Shown piece by piece: positions 27,301 through 37,185 of a stretch of DNA of 64,000 bases. The stretch is from an uncultured Prevotella sp. (lineage in GTDB: Bacteria > Bacteroidota > Bacteroidia > Bacteroidales > Bacteroidaceae). The notes below the pieces were generated by a model. The model saw only the letters and a list, made by a program, of their open reading frames with translations, was not told where the DNA came from and did not search any database. The stretch covers positions 1 through 64,000 of the forward strand of contig CAMHTW010000002.1 of the NCBI GenBank assembly GCA_946188165.1, written 5' to 3'. Each line of letters begins with the position of its first letter. Position 1 is the first letter of the stretch. A program made the translations under genes and the position numbers.

Positions 27301-30300
27301 TGTGACCACAGCCACCTTGCGCAACTTGAACGTCAACGGTAGCGTCGAGGGTATCAACAACACAGCGGCTCTTGTGGGGTGTGTTGACAATGGTGCTACC
27401 TTTGTGATAGAGAACTGCCACGTGTCGGCCAGCATCATTAACAACAGCCAAAATGCAGGCGGTCTCATCGGACAGACACAAGGTGCTAAGACGACGATTC
27501 GCAACTGTCTGTTCGACGGCAGCATCACTGCCAAGTCGGGTAGCTACGCTGGTTCGTTTATCGGCTGGGCGAACGACAATTCCACAGTGGAGTACTGTTT
27601 GGAGAATGGTACATATACCGGCTTTGCACATGCAGGGGCCAACTACAGAAACAGTGGACAGGCGTTTGGCGGAAAAACCAACTACACCTATAAGGACTGG
27701 TACGAAATAAGCAAAGTCGGCACGAAGACTGCCGCCGAACTGGTGAAAGCCCTGGGCAGCCAGTGGTGGCAATTGGACGCAGCAGGCCGCCCAGTGCCCA
27801 AGACCGTCGGCGGCGTGATTGACGGCATGCCGACCTTCTACTACGAGAACATGGGTCACATTGACCAGAACTCGCTGAAGATACGTACGCTGCCCACCTC
27901 GACGGTGCTGACATGGGCCAACCAGACCGAAGAGCCCGTGGACTACTACGAGGTATGGCGCAAGGAAAAGGGCGAAAGCAGCTATGGCAACAGCCCGTTG
28001 GTTACGCAGTTGACCGACATGCAGTATGAAGACAAGCAGACGTCGCCCGTCTACCAATATATATATAAGGTACGCGGGGTGACCAGCTGCGAGGGTCTGC
28101 ACTACGACGAGACCAAAGAGGTAGAGGGCATGTGCGAGCAGTATGGTACGGTGGAAGGCCGCCTGTGCTTCCTCGACGGCACAGGCATACCCGGTGAGTC
28201 CATCTTCGTGACCGTCGATAGCATTGAGCGTCAGGCGGTGACCGACGAGAGCGGCTTCTTCCGATTCACAGACCTACCCTATAAGGACAAGAAGGAGACC
28301 TACTACACGCTGACCAGCAGTGCTGGTGCCAAGGATGTAACTATCACCTTGGGCACGGATCCCGGCAAGAATGTGGTGAAGAACGTGGTGATGGAAGTGG
28401 CTACGAGCATCAAGATTTCCGGCTACGTACAGTACGACGGCACCAGCATCCCCGTGCAGGGCGTATCGTTCAAGGTGAACGACCACGACGTGCGCAATGC
28501 TGCCGGCTTGGTGACCACCGACCACGAAGGTAAGTTCTCCTTCCGCATCCTGAAGGGTGATACCAAAATCCAGGCCGTGAAGGACGGCCACAAGTTCTGG
28601 CGCGACGGCTTCTACCACCTGAACGACGACGACCCCGACACGCTGAAGACTTATGACTTCCAGACGGACAAGGCCGGTCTGATGTTCTACGATAAGACCC
28701 GTGTAAAGATGATTGGTCGCATCGTGGGTGGTAAGACGCAAGGCGAACTGCCGTTGGGCTACGCCCTGTCGCACAACAACCTGGGCGACTCGCTGAAGAT
28801 GGTGCTCACACTGGAGGGCGACAATGCCTCACGACTGGTGTTCGACATCCAAGACCGTACGCTGAAGGAGCGCGACGAAGTATTCCTGCACGAGAAGGCC
28901 AACGCCAAGGATAAGCAGTTCGTTCACCAGACCAAGGTACACACCACGCTGAACCGCAAGGTGGTCTATCCAGACGTGCACACGGGTGAATACGAGGTGA
29001 TGCTGCCGCCTGTGAAGTGGAAGATTCAGCAGATAACGGCCTCGGGCTATGCTACCCTGTTCCAGGACGGACAGATAGGCGACGTGATAGACCTGAGCGA
29101 CTCGCTGACGGAGCACAAGATAACCAAGAAGGGCGAGTGGGAAACCGCCAGCTACAAGGTGACCGACCCTGTGGAGGAGTATTACGCCCTGTATAACCGC
29201 ATCTATCACTCACCCGTACGCATCGAGTACCGTCAGCAGGGCTTTGACGACTTCGACTACTTCGGCGAGCACTACTACAGCTTTGCTAACTTAGGAGGAG
29301 CGAAGGAGAAGCTGGCGCTGGCCTACGGCGTCAGGAAGCAGGGATGGCCAGAAGGCAAGCGCGACTCGATGGAGACCCACTACACCTTCGGATACCCCGT
29401 GTTCAACATCGACCGCAAGTATGGATTCACCATCTCGGCCATCGAGAAATACTATTATAACAACAATACGAAGAGCGACACCATCGACGTGGTACACCTT
29501 GAAGGCGGCGTGGTGACCATCCACAACGGCATGGTGAGCGCCACCCACCGCGACACGCTGCAACTGGACTCGCTGGGACAGGGCAACTACACCATCGAGG
29601 CCGCCCAGACGCCCTACCTGTTGACGGGCGACGATGCCCTCAGTACGGTGAGCATGAGCTTGGAAATGGACGGCACGCACTACGAGGCCGAACCACTGAA
29701 GGCCTACGTGCTGAACGTGAAACCCAAGACTGGGGCACCCGAGATACTGAGCTTCTCGACACCGCAGTTGCTCGACATCCTGCGCGACCCGCCAGGAGGC
29801 TCGTCGAAGGCCACTATCTCAAAGGGCTCTACGATGAAGTATGCCTACACGATGGATATGTCGTGGCAGATGGGTGTAGACATCAACTTAGGTCTTGGTA
29901 CCGGACTGAACACCTTTACCGGACTTGTGGCAGCCCCGATGGGTGCCGGTGGCGTAGGCGGTTTCAATAATGGTACTGCCAGCACCTACGGTACCACCAT
30001 CGACCTGGTATGGTCGGGCAGCGGTCAACGTGCCTTCAGCTACACGATGACCTTCAACGAGGATGTCTCGACCAGTTCCGAAAAAGGAATGGTGGGTGCC
30101 GATGCCGACCTGTATATGGGTGTGGTAGACAATGTCGTGCTGAAGCCTGCCACCGCCATCCGTGCCATTCCTGACAGCACGTTCCGCCAGTCGGCTGCCA
30201 TCTTGGAGTCAGGCCGCATGGTAGAGATAGCCCAAGGCAAGGACAACAACAACAAGACGCTGCACTTAGTGCGCGACGAGGTGGTGACCTACGGCATGAG

Positions 30301-33300
30301 CTTCGAGTCGAACTTCATCCACTCGCAGAAATACATCATTACCGAACTGCTGCCGTCGCTGGAGAAACAATGTCTGTCGATGATCTTCACCGGCACGAAG
30401 AAAGAGGCCCAGACACGCGCCGATTCCATCGGACGACCGGTCTACCTGTCGACGGTAACGAAGGACCATGAGGAGTTCGGCTTTGCCCACGAGATGATTA
30501 TGCCTAAGGGACAGTCGGCTACTAATGTCGTCGACTCGGTGAACTTCTATCACACCATCATGACGGAATGGATGAAGATGATAGGACGCAATGAGCAGGA
30601 GAAGTTGGAAGCTAAGGATTTGGTGAAGAACATCAGTATGGACGGCGGCGGTTCGCTGACCTACGGCGAGTCGTTCACCACCGACTATTCATACGTACAG
30701 TCTGATAAGAGTCCGTTCCAGGGTGCTTCGTTGAGTTTTTATGACGAAGGTGATGGCAGGAATACCGGCTATGCCATTCTGGCTGTTGCCGGACCTATCT
30801 TGTCCAAGTTGATAGGCAGTTTGGCCAGTGGTTCACTTGGTAAAACGAAAGGCGACAAGATGGCCAATAAGACAGAAGTGAAGATTGATGCCGTTGGTGT
30901 CTCCTTCAAATTCGGACTGACGCCGGTGTTCAGCTACGACATTACGCCTAAGAACACCCAGCAGACTACCTATAGCCGTAAGGAGAGCTTCACCATCGGC
31001 ATGGACAAGAAGAGCCATCTGGACTTCGATGTCTATCGTGTCAGCAATGCTTCCGACGGCCTTAGTGGTCGTGGCGTCAACGACGTATTCCTGAACAATG
31101 CTTTCTATACCCAGGCAGCCGCCAACAAGAAATACCTAGAGCGCGACCTCAAACTGGAAAATTACGTGACACCGCACAGCTTCGTCTATCGTACCATTGC
31201 CGGTGCTACCCTCCGTCCGTATGAGGGCGAGCGCAAGACGCAGCTCTACAAGACGGGTACCATACTTGACGAGCGCACCAAGAAGATTGAGAAACCGCAA
31301 ATCAAGATGGATAAGCAGAGCATCAGCGGCGTGCCTTTCGGCGAGCCCGCCCGCTTCAAGCTCTATCTGACCAACGAGAGCGAACAGCCCGAGGCTGTCT
31401 ATAACTACTTCGACCTGTATCAGGTGGATAAGAAGAATCCCAACGGAGCACGTCTGGTGATTGACGGCGTGCCCCTGACCGGCAACTCACGAACCATCGA
31501 GGTGCGTCCAGGTCAGGTGACGGAGAAGACCTTGGAGGTCTATGCCGGCGAGGCGTTCGACTACGAGGGGCTGACCATCGGTCTTATCTCGCAAGGCGAC
31601 GTGAACGTCTATCATGAGGTGGCCTTCGACGTACACTACCTGCAGACGGCAGGCGACATTGCCATCTCGTCGCCCGGCGACAAGTGGATCATGAACTGCG
31701 ACGCACCCATAGACGGCAAGAAGGGCTGGTATCTGCCCGTGGTCATCAGCGGCTTCGACAAGAACCAGCACAACTTCGACCACATCGAGTTCCAGTATAA
31801 GGAGACCACCCGTGGCGACGACTACTGGACCAACCTCTGTGGCTACTATGCCGACTCTACCATCTACCGCGCTGCTACCGGCACGAAGGAGATGATACCT
31901 GAGAACGGCAACATCACCACCCGCTTCTTTGGCGAGGGCACGGTGATGGAGAAGGGCTACGACCTCCGTGCCGTACTGTTCTGCAGGAACGGCAATGCGT
32001 TCCTCACCAATGAGTCGAAGGTGCTCTCTGGTGTGAAGGATACGCGCCGTCCGCAACTGTTCGGTACACCAGAACCGAAGTCGGGCGTGCTGGGTCCTGG
32101 CGACAATATCATCTTCGACTTCTCGGAGGACATCGAGTACAACTACCTGCAGGCTACCACCAACTTCGAGGTGGTGGGCGAGACCAACGAGACGGCCGTG
32201 CAGGAGGCTCCGTCGCTGCAGTTCGGCGGCAACGGCTATGCCCAGACCCAGTCGCGCCGCAACTTCACCAATAAGGACGTCACCCTGGAGGTGATGATCA
32301 AGCCCGAGGACACCAGCAACGACATGCCCCTCTTCTCGCACGGCAGCGAGGGCAAGAGCCTGCAGCTGTGGTTCACCAAGGAGCGCCGGCTGAAGGCAGT
32401 CGTCAACAACGGCAGCGACACCATCGTCGCAGTGAGCGACTCGGTGCTGCAGTTCACCGGCTTCCAGCGCGTGGCCATGGTTCTGGACAACGAGAACAAG
32501 CGGCTGATGCTCTATGGCAAGCAGCAGGTGGGCAGCAAGGACAACGTCGTCTATAGCGGCACGGGACAGCTGACGTTCGGTGCTGCCGAAGATGCTACCG
32601 ACGGCAAGGAGAAGTTCTTCAAGGGCCGCATGCTGCAGGGCCGCCTGTGGTACCGCGCCATGGACCTGGCCACACTGAACCGCTACAGTGGTCGTCTGCT
32701 GACGGGCTACGAGATGGGACTGGCTGACTACTACCCGATGAACGACGGACGTGGTACGTATGCCAGTGACCAAGCACAGGGTGCCCACCTGATACTCGAA
32801 GGTGCCTCGTGGGCTCAGCCCGAAGGTATGTCGCTGAAGATTGACAATGACACTACCGGCATCGGCAGCAACAGTAACATCTTCCAGATTAAGACTGATG
32901 AAGACTGGAACACCTTCCGCTCAATGGTCGAAGCTGCCAAAGGCCAGTACGATGTGAATGCCCAGCTCATGGCGGACATCAACATCACCGAGCCTGTGGG
33001 CATCGGCTCAGCACGCTTCCGTGGTGACTTCAATGGTAATGGTCATACGCTGACATGTAATATAGGTAGTCATGGGAATTGCACGGCACCTATCCAGTAT
33101 GTGACGGGCATCAGTACCATCCGCAATGTGAACGTCAGTGGTAGCATTACGGGAAGTTGGCATTCATCCGGTCTCGTAGGCCACGTAGAAAGCGGTTCCA
33201 ATGTGGTTGTAACGAACTGCCGGGTGTCGTCAAAAATAACAGTCTATGTAAGAGGTGGCGGCATTGTAGGATACGCCGATGCGGGCACTCTCACCGTGCG

Positions 33301-36271
33301 AAACTGTCGGTTTGACGGATCCGTCCATCACACTGGCTATGACTTAGAGAAAGACAATTCAGCTGCCAGTTTCGCCGGTGCTTTCGTTGGCTGTGCCACC
33401 AGCAATACCACACTTGCCGTAGCGAACTGTTTGGACTATGGCGGATACTTTGATTTCTATGGCAGGTACAGTTCATGCTACATTAACAAAACACGCTGGG
33501 CTGGAACCAACAACTGGACCAGAAACCCCAAAGTGGCACAAGTTATCAACAACGTGGGTAACATGTCTGCCGAGGAACTGAAGAATGCATTAGGCTCTGG
33601 CTGGATAGTGGATGCGAGCGGCGACGTCGTTCCACGTGTCAATAACAACCAGGTCTATATGGCCAGCAAGCCGAAGGGTTTGGAGTTGCGCAACGACCTC
33701 TTCCAGCGCGATGCGGAGCAGGATTACACACTGATGTTCTGGTTCAAGACGGCAAAGCAGAATGGTACGCTGCTGGCTAACGGCTCAGGAAAGGCTGACG
33801 ACGAGGGTGCACTGCACAAGTTCTTCATCGGCTTCGAGGACCACGTGCTGAAGTACCGCACCAACGGACGTGAGTTCACCCTCGGCGACGACCTCTGCAA
33901 CGACGCATGGCACCACTATGCCATGACCGTGAACCGCGCCCGCAACGTGGCCAGCATCTATATAGATAACGAGGCGAAGGCCCAGCTGACCACCGACTCA
34001 CTTGGCGGTATGCTTGGCACGCGCTTCATGCTGGGCGACATGGTATGGCAGGAGGAAGGCAATCCCCTCGTCTATGAGGCTAACGCCTTTACCGGTCATA
34101 TCGACGGACTGATGCTCTTCGAGCAGGCACTGCCCACGACGCTCATCCGCCGCTACTCCACTAAGTCGCCGGGCGGCGAGGAGCGCGGACTGATAGCCCA
34201 CATGCCCTTCGACCACCAGGTGCGACAGAAGAGCGGCGAGCTGGCCCTGCAGCCCTGGGCCATGAGCACCCGCGTAAAGCGCGACAACGACGGCATCGAC
34301 ACCGGCAAGCGCGACAGCGTGTTCGTCGATTCAGTCGACAAAATCCTCAGTCTCATCGACCGCAACGTCGGCGCACCCGTGCAGCCCTACGAGCACCTGC
34401 GCAACCTGAAATTCAGCTACGTGGGCCGCAACAACCAGCTGTTGGTGAACATCGACGAGCAGGACAGCCGCATCAACAAGCAGAACGTCTATGTGACGCT
34501 CTACGACATTCCCGACAAGAACGGCAACTTCATGGCTTCGCCGACCACGGAGAGCTTCTACGTCAACCGCAACCCGCTGACGTGGATGACGCTGGGCAAG
34601 CACCGCGTGGTGACCATACAGCAGGGCCAGTCGCTGACCCTTGTCGGCATCATCGAGAACAACGGCGGCAAGGCGCACACCTACACTATCGAGAATGTGC
34701 CACGCTGGATTACCGTCGATAAGACGAGCGACATCGTTGACGCGCAGACTACGGACGAGGTGGACTTCACCATCAGCCCCGACCTGGAGGTAGGCACGTA
34801 TGACCAGATGATTTACCTCGTCGATGAGGACGGCATGTCGGATGCCTACTACCTGGAACTGACCGTAGAGGGCGAAGCCCCCGACTGGACGGTTGACCCG
34901 GAGATGAAGCGTTACTCGATGAACATCGTGGCACAGGTCTTTGTGAACAACGACCTCGTTACTGACTCGCGCGACATAGTAGGTGCCTTCGACGGAACGG
35001 GCCGTTGCATGGGCGTAAACAATATTGAGTACGACCCGGCAACAGGGCGCAGCATGCTCTACATGACCGTCTACGACAGCACGACGGTGGCCAACCAGCT
35101 GACGTTCCGCCTCTGGCACTACGCCACGGGCAAGACCATGAAGCTGACGCCGACGGAGTTCATCAACTTCGGTGACCAGGCCATCGTGGGTACCGTGGAC
35201 AAGCCCGTGGGCCTATACTCCGAAGAAGAGTACCTGCAGAAGCTCGACCTGGCACAAGGCTGGAACTGGGTGTCGTTCAACGTCTATAACCAGGCCTTCG
35301 CGAGCGTGGAGAGCATCCTGAGCCGCTTCCCGTGGCAGGAGGGCGACATCCTGACGGAGGACTCGGAAGACCTGACGCTGACCTACCGCAACGGTCAGTG
35401 GATGAGCAACAGCAATACGGACATCAGCCGCATCAAGCTGTCGCAGCAGTACAGCTACCGCGTAAAGGTGGGCAAGGCCCAGCAGATAGAGATATGGGGC
35501 AGCGCCTACAAGCGCACCAAGGAGCGTACCATGACGGTGAAGCCCGGCTGGAACAGCATCGGCTACACACCGATGGTGAGCCTGCCCGTCAGGACAGCTC
35601 TGACCGACTACTTCGACGAGGCCATGCCCGGCGACGTGGTGAAGAACCAGCATACGTTCGCCATGTTCACCGCCGACGGCAAGGGTGGCGGCGAATGGCT
35701 CGGCACTCTGAAGTACATGAAGCCGGGCGAGGGCTACATGCTGCACCGCCAAGGAACCACCGAGGCACAGTTCTGCTATCCGTACTATGAGCCGGGAACG
35801 ACATTCATCGAGAACAGCGTGAACAAGGCTCCGCAGCTAGGCAGCAACTTCAGCACGACGATGAGCGTCGTGGCCGAGGCCGTGGGCGTTGACGTCGAGG
35901 AGGGCGACCGACTGGTGGCATACGCCGGAGGCGAAGCCGTAGGAAGTGTAGAGTGTAGCGTGCAGAGTGTAGAGTTTGCTACCGCTGCTGGTACTCCGCT
36001 ATTCTTCCTGAGCATCGAGGGTGACATAAAGGCCCCGCTGTCGTTTGCCATCGAGCGTGGCGACGATCTGATTGCCGTCACGGGCGAGGTGATGAAGTAT
36101 GAGCCTGACGGCATCAGCGGCTCGCCCGAGATGCCCACGCAGATCAGCTTCGTCACGGCCGACCAGCTGCCTCAGCACGGCTGGTACACCGTGCAGGGCA
36201 TCAAGCTGCCGAAGGCTCCGACACAGAGCGGTGTATATATTTATAATGGAAAGAAACAGGTAATCAAATAA
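24356..36271 (+). CDS. giant repeat-rich cell-surface protein (3971 residues)
   Basis: A signal peptide ends at about residue 46 (QGAWA). GLUG-like beta-helix modules lie at about 60-325, 650-899, 905-1154 and 2842-3101; the second and third are near-identical tandem copies. A fibronectin-like segment (about 1165-1250) and two carboxypeptidase-regulatory-like folds (about 1262-1420) follow, then a long part with Gly-rich stretches near 1860-1890. Two LamG/ConA-like domains lie at about 2619-2815 and 3109-3287; the fourth GLUG module sits between them. Near 3510-3620 and 3830-3940 is a sandwich shared with the next gene. The C-terminus (YTVQGIK..GVYIYNGKKQVIK) resembles a type IX secretion sorting tail. 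It is most likely an adhesin or glycan-binding surface protein; the exact ligand is unknown. No enzyme motif was found. Confidence 0.82.
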   Translation: MITNTKTRRVSAMGEVISSWRQRLHLAAAMVLMLVGMLVPQGAWADSSGLETAFIGDKSYYVLRSNADWLKFRDMVDDGQGKEVNAIMDADFTITDCIARNSGVYYNGTFNGNGHTLNVKIDGGSSAEMAPFSKVKEATFRDLRVTGSVKGGQWTGGLIGRVLYEGHPNVYIERVWVSADVTTSEAHSSGFIGHASQSITHINDCRYDGKLSSSEFNSCILWADDGDKRRWHRLYEKSTSNGASRYGFSYVYVGGDIWGKAWGANGNENCSLCISAHNWGEMASGCKSITNQSDVVKKMNDEKAGSWHLVGDEAAPVMDTWPSAGDVNFETYDIVPGTEDGEKGMLKIPFSCDQPVKYIDVSYVNENGQTKTLSRVTYSDNTYAGFIKVPATEQHTSLKITARLAVGTVTKTVDDKQDAVLHSPLRLSASLLRFSTNNQLADAGAVELKWEIDAPSYKDAISSDQFNVMRSLTGNTKDLVSIGAIPFEEGTATYTFRDETLMSALAAEHLDGSKQEPQVLYCVTRAAVQQLWGVSNTTAATQTVMPLSLLHLLRVSDYQTAWADQTARTVKVTWQYADEAAAVWDSRAKMNIVVSATNREGNGAGTYLVPLTEADMAARQKVITLDRSCVDYKITLDVERGESAIPVEPSSYFEIRTAEDWNTFCTMVENAGGKSNVNASLMADISVTKVAAYTANEAYRGIFEGNGHTLTLNISDNSNNTALFSHVSIATFRNLNVKGSVKGADFTAALVGCVDDDATFVIENCHVSASITTTGQYAGGLVGRSLGAQTTVRNCLFDGSITASSGTNVGSFIGWSNSNSTVEYCLENGTYTGFAHAGANYRNNGWSFGGKTNYTYKDWGEISNVGTMTATELVKALGPGWTIVANGNPTPKMVNNAQVVIPNSVKHPFNIHSSEDWLAFCKLVTEAKGQQDIYAQLLADITVTKVAAFYAAEAFRGTFDGNGYTITLNISDNSNNTGLFSHVTTATLRNLNVNGSVEGINNTAALVGCVDNGATFVIENCHVSASIINNSQNAGGLIGQTQGAKTTIRNCLFDGSITAKSGSYAGSFIGWANDNSTVEYCLENGTYTGFAHAGANYRNSGQAFGGKTNYTYKDWYEISKVGTKTAAELVKALGSQWWQLDAAGRPVPKTVGGVIDGMPTFYYENMGHIDQNSLKIRTLPTSTVLTWANQTEEPVDYYEVWRKEKGESSYGNSPLVTQLTDMQYEDKQTSPVYQYIYKVRGVTSCEGLHYDETKEVEGMCEQYGTVEGRLCFLDGTGIPGESIFVTVDSIERQAVTDESGFFRFTDLPYKDKKETYYTLTSSAGAKDVTITLGTDPGKNVVKNVVMEVATSIKISGYVQYDGTSIPVQGVSFKVNDHDVRNAAGLVTTDHEGKFSFRILKGDTKIQAVKDGHKFWRDGFYHLNDDDPDTLKTYDFQTDKAGLMFYDKTRVKMIGRIVGGKTQGELPLGYALSHNNLGDSLKMVLTLEGDNASRLVFDIQDRTLKERDEVFLHEKANAKDKQFVHQTKVHTTLNRKVVYPDVHTGEYEVMLPPVKWKIQQITASGYATLFQDGQIGDVIDLSDSLTEHKITKKGEWETASYKVTDPVEEYYALYNRIYHSPVRIEYRQQGFDDFDYFGEHYYSFANLGGAKEKLALAYGVRKQGWPEGKRDSMETHYTFGYPVFNIDRKYGFTISAIEKYYYNNNTKSDTIDVVHLEGGVVTIHNGMVSATHRDTLQLDSLGQGNYTIEAAQTPYLLTGDDALSTVSMSLEMDGTHYEAEPLKAYVLNVKPKTGAPEILSFSTPQLLDILRDPPGGSSKATISKGSTMKYAYTMDMSWQMGVDINLGLGTGLNTFTGLVAAPMGAGGVGGFNNGTASTYGTTIDLVWSGSGQRAFSYTMTFNEDVSTSSEKGMVGADADLYMGVVDNVVLKPATAIRAIPDSTFRQSAAILESGRMVEIAQGKDNNNKTLHLVRDEVVTYGMSFESNFIHSQKYIITELLPSLEKQCLSMIFTGTKKEAQTRADSIGRPVYLSTVTKDHEEFGFAHEMIMPKGQSATNVVDSVNFYHTIMTEWMKMIGRNEQEKLEAKDLVKNISMDGGGSLTYGESFTTDYSYVQSDKSPFQGASLSFYDEGDGRNTGYAILAVAGPILSKLIGSLASGSLGKTKGDKMANKTEVKIDAVGVSFKFGLTPVFSYDITPKNTQQTTYSRKESFTIGMDKKSHLDFDVYRVSNASDGLSGRGVNDVFLNNAFYTQAAANKKYLERDLKLENYVTPHSFVYRTIAGATLRPYEGERKTQLYKTGTILDERTKKIEKPQIKMDKQSISGVPFGEPARFKLYLTNESEQPEAVYNYFDLYQVDKKNPNGARLVIDGVPLTGNSRTIEVRPGQVTEKTLEVYAGEAFDYEGLTIGLISQGDVNVYHEVAFDVHYLQTAGDIAISSPGDKWIMNCDAPIDGKKGWYLPVVISGFDKNQHNFDHIEFQYKETTRGDDYWTNLCGYYADSTIYRAATGTKEMIPENGNITTRFFGEGTVMEKGYDLRAVLFCRNGNAFLTNESKVLSGVKDTRRPQLFGTPEPKSGVLGPGDNIIFDFSEDIEYNYLQATTNFEVVGETNETAVQEAPSLQFGGNGYAQTQSRRNFTNKDVTLEVMIKPEDTSNDMPLFSHGSEGKSLQLWFTKERRLKAVVNNGSDTIVAVSDSVLQFTGFQRVAMVLDNENKRLMLYGKQQVGSKDNVVYSGTGQLTFGAAEDATDGKEKFFKGRMLQGRLWYRAMDLATLNRYSGRLLTGYEMGLADYYPMNDGRGTYASDQAQGAHLILEGASWAQPEGMSLKIDNDTTGIGSNSNIFQIKTDEDWNTFRSMVEAAKGQYDVNAQLMADINITEPVGIGSARFRGDFNGNGHTLTCNIGSHGNCTAPIQYVTGISTIRNVNVSGSITGSWHSSGLVGHVESGSNVVVTNCRVSSKITVYVRGGGIVGYADAGTLTVRNCRFDGSVHHTGYDLEKDNSAASFAGAFVGCATSNTTLAVANCLDYGGYFDFYGRYSSCYINKTRWAGTNNWTRNPKVAQVINNVGNMSAEELKNALGSGWIVDASGDVVPRVNNNQVYMASKPKGLELRNDLFQRDAEQDYTLMFWFKTAKQNGTLLANGSGKADDEGALHKFFIGFEDHVLKYRTNGREFTLGDDLCNDAWHHYAMTVNRARNVASIYIDNEAKAQLTTDSLGGMLGTRFMLGDMVWQEEGNPLVYEANAFTGHIDGLMLFEQALPTTLIRRYSTKSPGGEERGLIAHMPFDHQVRQKSGELALQPWAMSTRVKRDNDGIDTGKRDSVFVDSVDKILSLIDRNVGAPVQPYEHLRNLKFSYVGRNNQLLVNIDEQDSRINKQNVYVTLYDIPDKNGNFMASPTTESFYVNRNPLTWMTLGKHRVVTIQQGQSLTLVGIIENNGGKAHTYTIENVPRWITVDKTSDIVDAQTTDEVDFTISPDLEVGTYDQMIYLVDEDGMSDAYYLELTVEGEAPDWTVDPEMKRYSMNIVAQVFVNNDLVTDSRDIVGAFDGTGRCMGVNNIEYDPATGRSMLYMTVYDSTTVANQLTFRLWHYATGKTMKLTPTEFINFGDQAIVGTVDKPVGLYSEEEYLQKLDLAQGWNWVSFNVYNQAFASVESILSRFPWQEGDILTEDSEDLTLTYRNGQWMSNSNTDISRIKLSQQYSYRVKVGKAQQIEIWGSAYKRTKERTMTVKPGWNSIGYTPMVSLPVRTALTDYFDEAMPGDVVKNQHTFAMFTADGKGGGEWLGTLKYMKPGEGYMLHRQGTTEAQFCYPYYEPGTTFIENSVNKAPQLGSNFSTTMSVVAEAVGVDVEEGDRLVAYAGGEAVGSVECSVQSVEFATAAGTPLFFLSIEGDIKAPLSFAIERGDDLIAVTGEVMKYEPDGISGSPEMPTQISFVTADQLPQHGWYTVQGIKLPKAPTQSGVYIYNGKKQVIK
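26305..27815 (+). repeat. tandem duplication of a GLUG module (about 750 bp twice)
   Basis: Unit 1 (26305-27050) and unit 2 (about 27070-27815) are closely alike at DNA level, for example the shared run GAATGGTACATA(C/T)ACCGGCTTTGCACATGCAGGGGC. The near-identity suggests a recent duplication or gene conversion inside the gene. Confidence 0.85.
35942..35992 (+). repeat. in-frame AGAGTGTAG-type repeat with TTTGCTACCGC core
   Basis: AAGTGTAGAGTGTAG... followed by AGAGTTTGCTACCGC is read as SVECSVQSVEFATAAG in the last sandwich of the giant protein. The same core and unit type recur at 39704-39810, 42085-42131 and 57780-57824. Confidence 0.8.
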
Positions 36272-36316
36272 ATCGTCATAACGTCATAACGTCATAACGA
36301 AATAACGTCAAAACGA
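36270..36316 (+). repeat. tandem CGTCATAA repeat
   Basis: Units of AACGTCAT (five imperfect copies) fill the 52-base spacer between the giant gene and the lipoprotein gene. Confidence 0.75.
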
Positions 36317-36323
36317 CACAACA

Positions 36324-37079
36324 ATGAAGGAAATAAAGATTATAATGCTGACGGCAGTGCTCACGATGGCGTGGGCCTGCTCGTCAGACTCCGACGACAC
36401 GCCGGCCAACTACACTTTCGAGCAGGCCGCAATGCCGATGTGGAGTGTGGACCTGACGGGCAGCGATAATGCCCCGGCATGGACGGCACCGGACCCGTCG
36501 CTCTTCGAGAGCTCGATGTTCATCATGGTGAAGCTGCAGGACGAACTGGCGGCCTACTCCACCGACGGCGACCTCATGGCGGTGTTCATCGGCGACGAGT
36601 GCCGCACGGTGCCGGCCATCCGCAATGTCGACAAGGCTGGAGGCGTGTACTTCGTACTGAAAATCCGTGGCAACAGCACCGAGCGCGACGTCAACTTCGC
36701 CCTGCGCTACTACTGTGCACAACTGCGCCGGGTGTTCACCCTGCAAGGCACGGAGAAGTTTGCCACCGAGCGTACCTACGGCTTCGACGAGGACTTTGTG
36801 CCGCCACTGCTGCTGGGCTGCACGAAGTACCCCGTACAGCAGACGCTGACGGTACAATTGCCGTCCACTACGCCCTTCACCCCCGACGAGAGCGACATCG
36901 TGGCGGTATTCGCCGGCGGCGAGTGCCGTGGCGTGGGCGTCGCTGGCCAGCCGTTCACCGTCTTCCGCACAACGGACGGCGAGACGCTGGACGTGCGCTA
37001 CTACAGCGCGAAACAGGCAGGCGTCTATACGCTGAAGCAGAAGGTGGGACAGGAGACGACGATTGTCCTGAACTTCTAA
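36324..37079 (+). CDS. surface lipoprotein with two copies of a sandwich domain
   Basis: 251 residues. The signal ends in a lipobox (WACSS, Cys near 19). The mature part has two halves, about 50-150 and 165-250, each with the pattern VxA/MxVFIGDECRTV ... YYCAQLRRVFTL and IVAVFAGGECRGV ... YYSAKQAGVYTL. The same pattern occurs twice near the C-terminus of the giant protein upstream (DIVGAFDGTGRCMGV and DRLVAYAGGEAVGSV). This links the three genes of the cassette; a shared binding or assembly domain is inferred. The ligand is unknown. Confidence 0.75.
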   Translation: MKEIKIIMLTAVLTMAWACSSDSDDTPANYTFEQAAMPMWSVDLTGSDNAPAWTAPDPSLFESSMFIMVKLQDELAAYSTDGDLMAVFIGDECRTVPAIRNVDKAGGVYFVLKIRGNSTERDVNFALRYYCAQLRRVFTLQGTEKFATERTYGFDEDFVPPLLLGCTKYPVQQTLTVQLPSTTPFTPDESDIVAVFAGGECRGVGVAGQPFTVFRTTDGETLDVRYYSAKQAGVYTLKQKVGQETTIVLNF

Positions 37080-37082
37080 TAA

Positions 37083-37158
37083 CAACTAATAGGGCCAATA
37101 AGACTCATAGGGCCAATAGGACTCATAGGGCTAATAAGCCCCATTAGCCCCATCAGGC
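37083..37158 (+). repeat. GGGCCAATAAGACTCATA-type tandem repeat
   Basis: Degenerate nine-base units (GGGCTAATA, GGGCCAATA, GACTCATA) fill most of the 106-base spacer between the lipoprotein and the LruC-type gene, ending in complementary units (CCCCATTAGCCCC). It is the intergenic relative of the in-frame repeat at 9181-9216. Confidence 0.8.
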
Positions 37159-37185
37159 GAACCAAAAATTTTAAAAGATTAAGCA

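Noticed and set aside
31487..32788. 433-residue minus-strand frame inside the giant protein gene
   Set aside because: Same cause; the plus frame is continuous for 3971 codons and has recognisable domains here.
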